Shown here piece by piece: positions 33,941-44,216 of a DNA stretch of 64,000 nt. Location: NCBI RefSeq assembly GCF_033807715.1, contig NC_084601.1:961001-1025000 (forward strand), written 5' to 3'. The number at the start of each line of letters is the position of its first letter. Position 1 is the first letter of the stretch. A model generated the notes under the pieces. It saw only the letters and a program-made list of their open reading frames with translations, was not told the DNA's origin and searched no databases. The DNA is from Cololabis saira. Taxonomy: Eukaryota; Chordata; Actinopteri; Beloniformes; Belonidae. The position numbers were made by a program, and so were the translations under genes.

Positions 33941-34356
33941 GATCCACACAACGGGGTATGAAAAGTCCTCATTTACTGTTGTGCTTGGCTGCCACGCTGA
34001 TGGACAGAAACTGTCGCCTATGGTGATTTTCAAAAGAAAAACTTTGCCTGAAGAGACTTTTCCAGCCGGAGTCATTATAAAGGCAAATGAAAAGGGCTGG
34101 CTGGATGAAGGGATGATGATCGAGTGGCTGAGGCAGGTCTATGTGCGGCGACCCGGTGGTTTTTTTCACACATCATGCGTGGGCTAACGTGTCTGCTGGG
34201 ACTGTTGTTCGGGCATTTGCAAAAGCCGGCATTTCAGAGGGGCCGCACGGCACATAAAGTGACTCTGACAACGAGGAAATTGGGACTGGCACAGCTGAAT
34301 TAGCGGAGCTCTTTAATGCAGAAACAGAGGATGAGGACTTTGAAGGGTTTGATTAA
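33941..34356 (+). pseudogene. pogo-type DDE transposase, C-terminal remnant
   Basis: Straight out of the last minisatellite unit the frame reads VIHTTGYEKSSFTVVLGC, ADGQKLSPMVIFKRKTLP, GVIIKANEKGWLDEGMM and IEWLRQVYVRRPGG, the start and middle of the DDE_1 domain of pogo/Jerky-type transposases. The frame then breaks and resumes as ANVSAGTVVRAFAKAGIS, EGPHGT, a TAA, and an acidic tail ELAELFNAETEDEDFEGFD ending at 34356. The catalytic aspartates are in segments that are missing: upstream (replaced by the array) and between RRPGG and ANVSAG. So this is an internally deleted pseudogene; in the family the protein binds the ends and moves the element into TA sites. Confidence 0.85.
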
Positions 34357-34880
34357 TGTAAAAACTGAAATAAAATACAATCAAACTAAGTTTTGCTCCC
34401 GCTCTATTTTTAAATAAGCACACTTGTGTGCTTGTGTGTGTGTTCTGCAGCGCGCGCTTGTGTGTTTTGCGGCGCATGTGTGTGCGCGCTCCCTGTCTGT
34501 AGACGGCGCCTTTTCAGTCGGTGCGCCGAATGGTCGTGAAAATACAGTAGTATGTACAGTACTCGAGTTGTAAAAACAAATCAGGGGGGATGGTGGATTT
34601 TATCATATGGGGACAGATCATTTGTGCTGATTACAAATAATATATTACAAATAATAGCACTAACCAAAACAGCTGCAGAAATACTGCAGGAATGACATAG
34701 CAGCAGTTAAATGCAGCCTTCTGTAAGCTTTAAATATCCACTGGGCTTACATCAAATACATCAAAACACAACAATAAAAAACACTTTTCTGAACTTATCA
34801 ATATGACTCTGTCCTTCACAGGATAAGTAACATGGATCACTGCAAAAACTCACAATCTTAACAAGAATATTTGTCTTATT

Positions 34881-34931
34881 AGGGCCCGAGCACCTTCAGT
34901 GCGAAGGCCCTATTGTATCTGTAGGAATTTT

Positions 34932-34976
<45 letters not shown>

Positions 34977-36908
34977 TGACGAAAGGAGGGCCTTTTTGCC
35001 CCCCTAAACGTGCCCAAAAAGTCACCAAATTTTGCATGCAAGTCAGGCCTGGCGAAAAATTTGATATTTAATGGTTTACATTAATGGGCGTGGCAAAATG
35101 GCTCAACAGCGCCCCCCGGAAAACTTTGTGCCTCAAGCCCCACAATACGGTTTGATGTACATGCACGAAAATCGCTACACACCTGTATCAGTAAACAACT
35201 TAAAGAAAAGTCTCTTGGCGACATGGCCGAAACCGAACAGGAAGTCAGCTATTTTGAATTAATCGTGTCACTTTGGCGCAATTTATGCCATTCCTTCGGC
35301 AGTTAATACGGCCCGAACCGTAACGTGCCCCCAAGTGTGTTATACATCAAAATGTGCGTCTCCATCTTGCGACAACACGCATTACTTTTCTCTTTCAAAA
35401 GCATTACCGTGGCGACGCTAGACGCCAAAAAGCGCGCCCACCGTTCATCTGGTTGGTTCAGACCGAAAAAACTTTGCGCCTCAAGCCCCATAATACGGTT
35501 TGACGTACATGAACGAAAATCGGTACACACCTGTATCATGTCACAACTTAAAGAAAAGTCTCTTGGCGCCATGGCCGAAACCGAACAGGAAGTCGGCCAT
35601 TTTAAACATTCTGAATTAATCGCGTAATTTTGGAGCAATATGAGCCATTCCTTCGAGAATTAATACGGCCCGAACCGTAACGTGCACCCAGGTGTGTTAT
35701 ACATCAAAATGTGCGTCTTCATCCTGCGACTACACGCATTACTTTTCTCTTTCAAAAGTGTTAACGTGGCGACGCTAGACGCCAAAAAGCGCGCCCCCCT
35801 TCATCTGATTGGTCCATATTTGATAGTTCCCCAAAAGTCACCAAATTTTGCATGCAAGGCAGGCTTGGCGATAAATTTGATATTTTATGGTTTACATTAA
35901 TGGGCGTGGCAAAATGGCTCAACAGCGCCCCCCGGAAAACTTTGTGCCTCAAGCCCCACAATACGGTTTGACGTACATGCATGAAAATCGGTACACACCT
36001 GCATCATGTTGCAACTTAAAGAAAAGTCTCTTGGCGCCATGGCCGAAACCGAACAGGAAGTCAGCCATTTTTAATTTATTGTGTAATTTTGGCGCAATTT
36101 ATGCCATTCCTTCGGCAATTAATACGGCCCGAACCGTAACGTGCACCATGGTGTGTTATACATCAAAATGTGCGTCTTCATCTTGCGATTACGCGCATTA
36201 CTTTTCTCTTTCAAAAGTGTTACCGTGGCGACGCTAGACGCGAAAAAGCGCGCGTCCCCTTCATCTGATTGGTCCATATTTGATAGTTCTCCAAAAGTCA
36301 CCAAATTTTACATGCAAGCCAGGCTTGGCGATAAATTTGATTTTTCATGGTTTGCATTAATGGGCGTGGCCTAACGGCTCAACAGCGCCCCCTAGAATAC
36401 TTTTCTCTGCCATAACTTTTGAATGGTTTGACATAAAGAGTCGTGGGTGGTGTCATTGGACTCGGTATAGAGTCCTTGACCATAATTGGTGAAAATTAGC
36501 CCCGCCCCTTCTTCTGATTGGTTGTCCCTATTCCCTGCTATAACATTTGAATGTTTTGACATAGAGAGTCGTGGGTGGTGTCATGGGACTCTGTAAAGAG
36601 TACTTGAGCTTATTTGGCATTAATTAGCCCCGCCCCTTCTTCTGATTGGTTGTCCCTATTTCCTGCTATAACATTTGAATGTTTTGACATAAAGACTCGA
36701 GGGTGGTGTCATCGGACTTTGTTTTGAGTCCTCGACCTTCATTGGCCTGAACTAGCCCCGCCCCTTCTTCTGATTGGTTGTCCCTTTTTTCTGCTATAAC
36801 TTTTGAATGGTTTGACATAGGAAGTCGTGGGTGGTATCGTTTCTGATATGCTTATGGGGGGCGGTGGCCGTGAGTGCGAGGGCCCGTTCATCGCTGCTTG
36901 CAGCTTTA
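34881..36908 (+). mobile_element. Anonymous GGGCCCGAGC repeat, long copy
   Basis: Starts AGGGCCCGAGCACC and ends CTGCTTGCAGCTTTA, flanked by ATT (34878-34880, 36909-36911). Copy 1 of the host hAT shows the empty site (GTCTTATTTCTAG, near 16,240). The ends are only weakly inverted (both carry GGGCCC near the terminus). The inside has about three tandem units of roughly 410 bp (about 35,060-36,355) and three of about 120 bp (36,380-36,840, with GCCCCGCCCCTTCTTCTGAT). No known transposase domain is visible. Other copies: 52305-53021, 58925-59202, 63082-63663. Confidence 0.8.
34931..34975. repeat. (TTTC)n microsatellite
   Basis: Tandem TTTC units at the left side of the anonymous repeat; other copies of the repeat have only a short AT-rich stretch here. 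Confidence 0.9.
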
Positions 36909-37332
36909 ATTTCTAGTTGAAATGTCTCATTTTAGTAAAAGAAATCTCATTACACTTAAAACAAGAAGGAAAAAACAACAATTTTCACCTGTTTCAAGTA
37001 GATTTTCACTTGAAATAAGTAGAAAAATCTGCCAGTGGAACAAGATTTTTTTGCTTGTAATGAGAAGATAAATCTTTTCTTTTTTCAGATTTTCCTACTT
37101 ATTTCAAGTGAAAATTTACTTGAAACAGGTGAAAATGGTCAAATAAGTTATTTTTCTGGTGTTATTTTTCTGGTGATGACTCTAAATGTTGAAATAGCAG
37201 TAAAACCACATTCATTGATGAAATGACATAAGGGATGGAAAGGGGGGATGGCAGTTTTACAGGGGGGATGATTTTGACCGTTTTTATTTCAGGGGGGATG
37301 CCATCCCCCCTCATCCCCCCTCATCTCGAGTA

Positions 37333-40300
37333 ATTCAATTCAATTCAATTCAATTTTATTTATATAGCGTCTAATACAACAGAGTTGTCTCTAGACGCTT
37401 TACAGAGACCCATACCCAGAACATGACCCCCGAGCAGTTATTACATAAACAATGGCAGGTAAAAACTCCCCTAGTGGGAGAAAAAACTTAAGCCAAACAG
37501 TGGCAAGGAAAAACTCCCCTTTAGGAGGGAAGAAACCTTGAGCAGGACCAGGCTCATCAGGGGGGACCCTCCTGCCGAGGGCCAGACTGGTGGGTCAGGG
37601 ACGGCAACAGCACAGCAGGCAGGTGGAAGCAGCAACGGGATGACCGGGGGTGGGGACCGCAGGCCAGCACGCAGCTCCCGAAGCTCCGGCCCAATCAGCA
37701 AGTCCCAGGTTGGGGTGCAGGGTCGGGGAAAGACTTGTGCTCCGTAATGCAAGCTACAAGCCACCCACGACCACCTGCAGGTTCCGGTGTCCGGCAAAGG
37801 ATGCTGCAACATGGACAAAAGAGAGAAAAGGGAGGAGAAGGGGGGGCCAGCACAAGAAACTACAGGAGCGACTCTGACACACTAAAGTTTACACTACCTA
37901 GAGATTTACCAACACCAGCTAGAGGTTTACTAAACACTAACTATAGGCTTTACTAAACAGAAATGTTTTAAGTTTAGTTTTAAAGGTGGAGGTGGTGTCA
38001 GCCCCCTTAACCCAGATTGGAAGTTGGTTCCATAGTAGTGGCGCCTGATAGCAGAACGCCCGCCCTCCAAATCTACATTTAGATACTCTAGGAACTACGA
38101 GTAAACCTGCACTCTGAGAACGGAGAGCTCTGACAGGAACATAAGGCACTATCAGGTCTTGCAAATAATGCGGAGCTAAGCCGTTTTGGGCTTTATACGC
38201 AAGTAATAAAATTTTAAATTGGATTCTGAATTTTACGGGTAACCAATGGAGCGACGCTAACACTGGAGAGACGTGGTCTCTCCTGCTGATTCCTGTCAGC
38301 ACTCGTGCTGCTGCATTCTGGATCAGCTGGAGCCTATTCAGCAAATTACTTGGACATCCTGCTAACAACACATTACAGTAATCTAGTCTAGAAGATACAA
38401 ACGCATGAACTAGTTTTTCTGCATCACTCTGCGAGAGGATTTTCCTTATCTTTGCAATATTACGGAGATGGAAAAAGGCTATTTTACAAACCTGATTGAC
38501 ATATGGTTTAAACGACAAATCCTGATCGAAAATAACACCAAGGTTTCTCACAGTTGCACTGGAAGCCATCGCAACACCATCTAATCCCTTCCTAAGATGC
38601 TCTGGACCAAGAATGATAACCTCTGTTTTATCTGAATTTAGAAGCAAGAAATTTCTGGACATCCAGTCCTTGATGTCCCTAAGACATGCCTGAAGTTTAA
38701 CTAACGGTTCTGTTTCATCCGGCTTCATAGACAAGTAGAGCTGCGTATCATCAGCATAACAATGAAAGTGTATGCTGTGATTCTGGATTATACTTCCCAA
38801 CGGCTGCATGTATAAACTGAACAAGATTGGCCCTAGCACTGAACCCTGCGGAACACCATAACAGACCCTTGACTGTTCTGAAGAAACCTCATGTACATGA
38901 ACAAACTGGAACCTGTCAGATAGATATGATTTAAACCAACGTAGAGCTGTCCCTTTAATCCCAACAACATGCTCTAACCTGTGCAGTAAAATGCCATGAT
39001 CTATAGTGTCAAAAGCAGCACTGAGGTCCAGTAGAACCAGTATGGACACTAATCCCTTATCTGAGGCCATAAGGAGGTCATTCGTGACTCGAACCAGTGC
39101 TGTCTCTGTGCTATGATGCATTCTGAACCCTGACTGAAAGATTTCAAACAGATCATTTCTATACAAATAGTCACATAACTGGCTTGAAACTGCCTTTTCC
39201 AGAATTTTAGATACAAATGGAAGGTTGGAAATTGGTCTATAATTAGCTAAGGTGTCTGGGTCAAGAGAAGGTTTTTTAAGTAAAGGTTTAATTACTGCGA
39301 CTTTGAAAACCTGTGGTACATATCCTAAACTTAGGGATAGGTTAATTTGGTCCAGTATTGTCGTACCAATAAGAGAAAAAATATGTTTGAATAGTCGAGT
39401 CGGGATGGGGTCTAACATACATGTGGTTGACTTAGCTCTATTAACGAGTGAAGTCAGCTCAGGGAGGTCTATAGGATCAAAATAGTCTAGAGACAAGTCA
39501 GAGCCTAGGGAAGTCGCTAAAGCTGAAGAAACACCTACAACCGGCTGGTTGATTTCTTCTCTAATTCTCGTGATTTTACGATTTTAAGAAGCTCATAAAG
39601 TCTTCACTACTGAGAGCTGCAGGAATGCACGGCTCAACAGAGTTGTGACTCTTTGTCAGCCTGGCTACAGTGCTGAACAGAAAACGTGGGTTACTTTTAT
39701 TATCCTCTATCAACGTTGAATAATAAGCTGTTCTGGCTTTGCGAATGGCTTTTTTATATACTATTAGAATATATTTCCATTCACGATAAGAGTCTACAGA
39801 CCTACAAGAGTACCACTTCCTTTCCATTTTACGCACGCAACATGCGGATATCTGAATTATACCAGGGAGTTAAGCTCCTGTGGCTAGAAACCCTCCTTTT
39901 CAAAGGAGCAACTTCATCTAAAGCTGAATGCAACAAATCAGCAGTGTTACTAGCAAGGAAATCAACATCTGCAGAGGTAGAACCCAGGTCACTGGCCTCG
40001 ACTACATCACTATCTCGCACTGTCGTAAGATAAGCAATGGCCTCCCTAAATTTAACAATAACTTCATCAGACAAACATCTGCTAAAATAATACCTCCTAT
40101 TTTGCACTTCAACATCAACAAAATTAAATTCAAACGTTATTAAGTAATGGTCGGATAAAAGGGAGTTTACAGGTGACACCAACAGACCATCAGTTTCAAC
40201 ACCGTAGGTGAGAACGAGATCGAGAGTATGATTAAAACAGTGCGTCGGTTTATTCACTTTTTGTGAGATACCCATTGATTCTAGAAGAGAATCGAACAAC

Positions 40301-40616
40301 ATCCATATGAATATTAAAATCACCCACTATGATGAATTTATCTGCGCTGATCAATAATCCAGAAAGGAAATCTGAAAATTCAGACAAAAACTCTAGATAC
40401 GCACCAGCAGGGGGCCGGTACACTACCACTAACACAACTGGCTTTTCTGATTTCCAGCTCGGAAATTTCAGACCAAGCATAAGGCTTTCAAATGTATTAT
40501 AATTGCACTTAGGTTCAATTTTTGTTTGGAGACTGGAGTTATAAATTGCTGCGACTCCTCCGCCTCGGCCCGTGCTTCTAGGAATGTGATGATTAAAGTA
40601 GCCGGGCGGAGTTGAT
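37333..40616 (-). mobile_element. L2-clade LINE, 5'-truncated
   Basis: Minus-strand LINE with endonuclease, reverse transcriptase and a 3' UTR ending in (TTGAA)n, seen as ATTCAATTCAATTC from 37333. A 7-bp duplication TCGAGTA flanks it (37326-37332 and 40617-40623), inside the right end of the hAT at 34557-40626. The 5' end is truncated within the endonuclease. The 3' UTR (37333-37936) carries the conserved AAAACTCCC and GAAACCTTGAGCAGG blocks found in the fragments at 5206, 52184 and 59851. Confidence 0.92.
37937..40616 (-). pseudogene. L2 polyprotein: endonuclease (partial) and reverse transcriptase
   Basis: Endonuclease fragments: STPPGYFNHHIPRSTGRGGG, VVLVVVYRPPAG, FIIVGDFNIHMD, then after a frameshift near 40,290 HTLDLVLTYGVETDG and LLSDHYLITFEF. 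A linker follows in another frame (39836-39576), and then a long clean RT frame (39496-37937, 519 codons) with ANYRPISNLPFVSKILEK, SGFRMHHSTETALVRVTN, DLSAAFDTIDH, GVPQGSVLGPILFSLY, FHCYADDTQLYLS, and the C-terminal GRAFCYQAPLLWNQLP and TFKTKLKTFLF. YADD catalytic residues are intact. Two frameshifts and a stop between 39,576 and 39,496 inactivate it. The intact 3' two-thirds suggests a fairly young insertion. Confidence 0.93.
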
Positions 40617-40634
40617 TCGAGTACTGAGTATGTA

Positions 40635-41985
40635 CAACATTTACACTGCTGCTGCATCATTAGCGCCCATTTTTTAGCATTTTTTTGTCCTCCTCGCGCT
40701 GGTTTACTAATTGTACCGGAAGAATGTCAACGCCAAAGTGCGTGTGGCGCCACCTAGCGTCATGGAGTTGAATGCACCTCACTCAATAATCGATTGTTTT
40801 CTCTTGGATTTCTCTGAAGCTCCTGTTTAATCCTTAGCTAGATTGTTGCCAATAGCATGATTTAGATGTGCATGTACTGTAACCGCACTGACTGAAACAA
40901 AACAGTTTCTTCTTAAATCCGCCACATGGAAGGCTGTTAATCTGCAATAATATGACATAAGAACAGTTTGTCAGCGTTGCCATTAGCGGTCACTAAAACT
41001 AAGTTGGAACATTTCGGAATATATAATATTTATATTAACTGAATATCGTGTATATATAGTTAACATTATATGAGGGATAGACATATTTGTTTATCTTAAC
41101 AGGTTACAGCAACATGGGGTTAATGTACGGTATGTTTTAATGGCTGAGAAAGAAGAACCAAGAGTACTGAAGGTGAAGTTGTTTTTGTGGCATTATGTGA
41201 ACATGATGTTTCTCTGTTCGTACCTGACAAGACAAAGAAACAATGAACACTGTTTCTCTTTCTTTGTCTTAGTTTTAAAGCAAAATAACCTGATATCATG
41301 TCAGAAGACAAGGCTGTTGAAAGTAAAAAAGAAACAACAACAAAAAAACAATGGAAACATTCTAGCAGAGTGACAGAGATGGGACAGACCAGGGAAGAAT
41401 AATAATGACATCAAGAAAACAAAGACTGAACATAAATGAAAGAAAAGTAAGAGCAACAAAAGAGAAGGTTTCACAAGGTTTCACAGGCTGATTAAAGGAA
41501 CAATCATAAATCTGGAGAGAATACATCTGACAGGAGGATGAAAAATAAAAAAATCAAGGAGGTCTCATCGGGAAGAGGAGTAGAAATGAAAACTGGGTAA
41601 AAGGGAGAAAAATATAATTAAATGAAAAGTATACAAAATGATACAGAGAGAGAGAAAACATAAAAGAAAGCACAGTGAAAGGATAGATGAGGTGAAAGCT
41701 AAAGGAAAGAGGTAGAACTTAGAAAGGAAGACAAAGGAGGCTGTCAACGCTGATTAAAGGTGAGGAGATCAATCGCACCTCAGCGTCTCTCCTTTATCCC
41801 GACTTTGGTGCTGTTTTTTCATCATCCAGTTTAACTAGGTTGACCTGAGGCCCATTCACACAGACTGTTTGTTCTGTGCAGAGCATAACGTTAGTGCATC
41901 GTGGGGATGCTAAGAGACAGCCTGGTGTGTCAAGCACGATTTCAAAATGCCTGGCAAAGAAATTAGCATGATGAAGACACTGCTA
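40635..41985. other. No gene seen
   Basis: AT-rich, with purine-rich stretches (AAAGAAAG/GAGAGAG, 41,390-41,740). Open frames at 41120-41373 and 41565-41747 are low-complexity. This continues the pre-insertion locus to the right of the hAT duplication at 40634. Confidence 0.4.
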
Positions 41986-41989
41986 AAAA

Positions 41990-42263
41990 TATGTATATGA
42001 TCCGTTTTTCGACTGGGGGGACTGGATGGAGAGAGGAATCACAACCTCATATGGCCAACCTGGAAGACCCTGGTGAGTGGAGCAGGGAAGACACATGCAG
42101 TTGTGGAGCAGGACAGACAATGTCCCACCTACTGGACTGTTACGATGCCCCCCAGCCCTCGGACCTGGGAACCAGGACCTGGGGAACCCACCCCAGCAGC
42201 AGGGAAGAGAGGCAGAGACTGGATGAACTTTGGGTATTAGCTACTCAGCTAATCCTCTTGTTG
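41990..42263 (+). pseudogene. LINE reverse-transcriptase C-terminal tail (zinc-knuckle remnant)
   Basis: The plus frame reads HMANLEDPGEWSREDTCSCG followed by AGQTMSHLLDCYDAPQPSDL. The C-x-C-G...H-x3-C arrangement resembles the zinc knuckle after the RT domain of several LINE clades. No RT core precedes it. The frame runs on into the L1-UTR-like segment that follows. Confidence 0.45.
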
Positions 42264-42475
42264 CGGGTGTCGCCCTGTTGGTGTTTCCCTCTCTCCGGTC
42301 TCCCCCGCTGCCCGCGCGGCGGGGCGCTACTTTGGTCCTGGGGGGCCGTTTTCGTGAGGGCAGGTGCACCTGCCGGCGTCGGGAAGGTGCCCGGGCAGGC
42401 TGGCCTCTCGCCGGATGGGGGTCGTTGGCCTGGGGGGTGAGGGGCCTCCTGGCCGCATGTCCGTGTCAGTGTGTC
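42264..42475 (+). mobile_element. Fragment similar to the L1 G-rich 3' UTR
   Basis: The segment GTGTCGCCCTGTTGG, CGCGGCGGGGCGCTAC, CAGGTGCACCTGCCGGCGTC and GGATGGGGGTCGTTGGCCTG aligns with 12,608-12,800 and 45,790-45,985, at lower identity than those two share with each other. It is an older or related-subfamily fragment joined directly to the knuckle remnant at 41990-42263. Confidence 0.7.
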
Positions 42476-42539
42476 TTCATGCTGCAATCTCTGCATGAAA
42501 GTGGCTAAAAATTATTATTTAATTTTATGTACAAAGATT

Positions 42540-42955
42540 TATAAGCAACACTTATAATAGTTTGATCTATGAGGCCTTTTTCCACCAAAGTGGTTCCACT
42601 GTTGGTTCAAAGCCAGTGCATAAATCACAAACAGTAATGTCTTTTTTCTTTTCTTTTGTTTTTTGTTAGTTACTCTGACCCCAAAGCTCTGCCGGATTAA
42701 ATGCTAGAACTGGCTACTGCAAAAGAAAACTGGAAACAGCAGCAGTCAAAATTTCAAAATAGGCCATCAGTGTTTGTGCACTACGTGAAGCAAATACATT
42801 CTGTTTCAAACTGACTTCGAAATAGTGTTTGCATCTTCATTGAGCCTTTTTGAATGCTCCAGTGTCACCTGCTGGCATTAATGACTCCTGCTCCTGCTCA
42901 GAACTGCATGTATTCAGCTCCCGGCTCTATCAGATCTGCTGATGAAGTCTGTTTT
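42540..42955. other. No gene seen
   Basis: AT-rich non-coding sequence with no recognisable repeat ends. Confidence 0.35.
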
Positions 42956-42959
42956 ACAT

Positions 42960-43330
42960 GTCCCAAGGTCATGCCATAAACAGAAAGAGGACAGAGCCTC
43001 AGCATTTGCTGCTCCACTTCTGTGGGATCAATTACCAGCTCACATTAAAAGTGTTCTTTCCTCTCTGCCTTTAGGTCTACTTTAAATACCAGTCTTTACA
43101 CCCTGGCCTTCTCACACCACCAATCACGTACTTGTTGTCTATCCATTAGCTTATGTTTGTCCTATGCTGTTATCAACTGCGTTCTTTGGCATGTGTCGGC
43201 ATTGTTGTTTTATTTTCTCCTTTTATTGTCTCTTAATTTTCATTGGTACATATGTTGCTTTATATAATCTGTTTGTATTTCTAATGTACATAGTTACTTA
43301 ATTACTTAATCATGTTTGCGCCCATAAATG
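42960..43330 (+). pseudogene. L2/CR1-type LINE, RT C-terminal remnant
   Basis: The plus strand reads EDRASAFAAPLLWDQLPAHI followed by KSVLSSL and, after a frameshift, AFRSTLNTSLYTLAF. This is the characteristic end of L2/CR1-group LINE proteins (compare GRAFCYQAPLLWNQLP in the L2 at 37937). The AT-rich 3' UTR continues to about 43,330 without a clear tail. Confidence 0.7.
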
Positions 43331-44216
43331 GCAGAGAGGAAACACCCCTTGACAAAGCAAAGCAAGTTCATGTAAATAATCCACTACAGGAAGTCAGAGT
43401 ACACTGAAGGCAACCTACTGATGTGGCTCTGGCTATTTAATGAAGCAAACCAGTTCTCATAATGTTCCTAAGTTTAACCAGCACTGCATCCTGGCATTTG
43501 GTTGAATTTGTTTGAGGAGGCTGTGTCTCAGATATGAAGGTGATTGATTGGTTGACTGTCCCTCGGCTTCAAGCATTTGTAAACACATTCAGGAATTTTA
43601 TGGGAGTAATTCAGACATGACTATTTTCTTTTAATTTTCCTCTCATTCTCTTAGAAATGTTCTGAATTCCCAATATCTGTTTTCGTTTCAGTGTTACTGC
43701 CCATACAAATGTCTGTGCTCACTTGTTTTTACGTATGGACATTTGATTCAAAATACACCTTGAAATTCATCCGGCAATTTTAAAACTGACAAATTGGAAG
43801 AAGAAGAAGCAATGTGCCATGGCCACAACTTCCCAGCTGGTAATAACAGCTGAAAAACAAGGACTGAAAGCAACAATAACAAAGCCATAAGGAGCTTGTA
43901 TCTCTGTCACATAACTTGAACTTGAGTGTTTGTGAGTTCATTCATGTACTCAACCCAAGCAGAAACAGAGACCTCCCGCTAGCCCTGCCACTTCCTCAAA
44001 GCTATGAGAACCTCTGATGTCCTTAACTCAGTTTTTGTTTTCGGTCGGACATTTCACACGCCCTACAAATGTCACCAATACTAACAAGCCAGTTTGTCGC
44101 TCCCTCTGGGCACATTTTATAAATGGACACATTTTTCAAAATGTTTCACTGAGACTGAGGTCGCTTTCAGACCAGAGCTCTTTGTGTCAACTTTATATGG
44201 ACCAGAGTTTGTTTCT
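43331..44216. other. No gene seen
   Basis: No coding frame above background and no repeat termini recognised up to the hAT duplication at 44217. Confidence 0.35.

Larger units (their letters stand above)
27963..34547 (+). mobile_element. pogo/Tigger-like transposon filled by a giant minisatellite
   Basis: Left end CCGTATTTTCGTGACCATT and right end, reverse complement, CTGTATTTTCACGACCATT match at 22 of 27 positions and are flanked by TA (27961-27962, 34548-34549), the Tc1/mariner superfamily signature. The transposase remnant at 33941-34356 is of the pogo DDE class. Everything between about 28,243 and 33,938 is a tandem array that has replaced or displaced the N-terminal half of the gene. 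A truncated relative is at 55,679. Confidence 0.87.
34557..40626. mobile_element. Non-autonomous hAT (CAGTACTCGAG ends), copy 2, split by two insertions
   Basis: Left end CAGTACTCGAGTTG at 34557 and the last bases of the right end, CGAGTACTG, at 40618-40626. An 8-bp duplication AGTATGTA lies outside both (34549-34556 and 40627-40634). The body (34557-34880, 36909-37332) matches copy 1 at 15893-16673. It is interrupted by the anonymous repeat at 34881-36908, and its right terminus is cut by an L2 (37333-40616). It inserted one base from the pogo element's right end. Confidence 0.92.

Noticed and set aside
27980..34075. Open frames of 2,031, 1,929 and 1,562 codons on the minus strand and up to 1,224 on the plus strand
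   Set aside because: They are products of a tandem unit lacking stops in all frames; the minus frames run antisense through a transposase remnant and a terminal repeat. No promoter, signal or domain supports a gene.
42960..43330. Host gene exon ending APLLWDQLP
   Set aside because: The motif is the diagnostic C-terminus of L2/CR1 LINE proteins.
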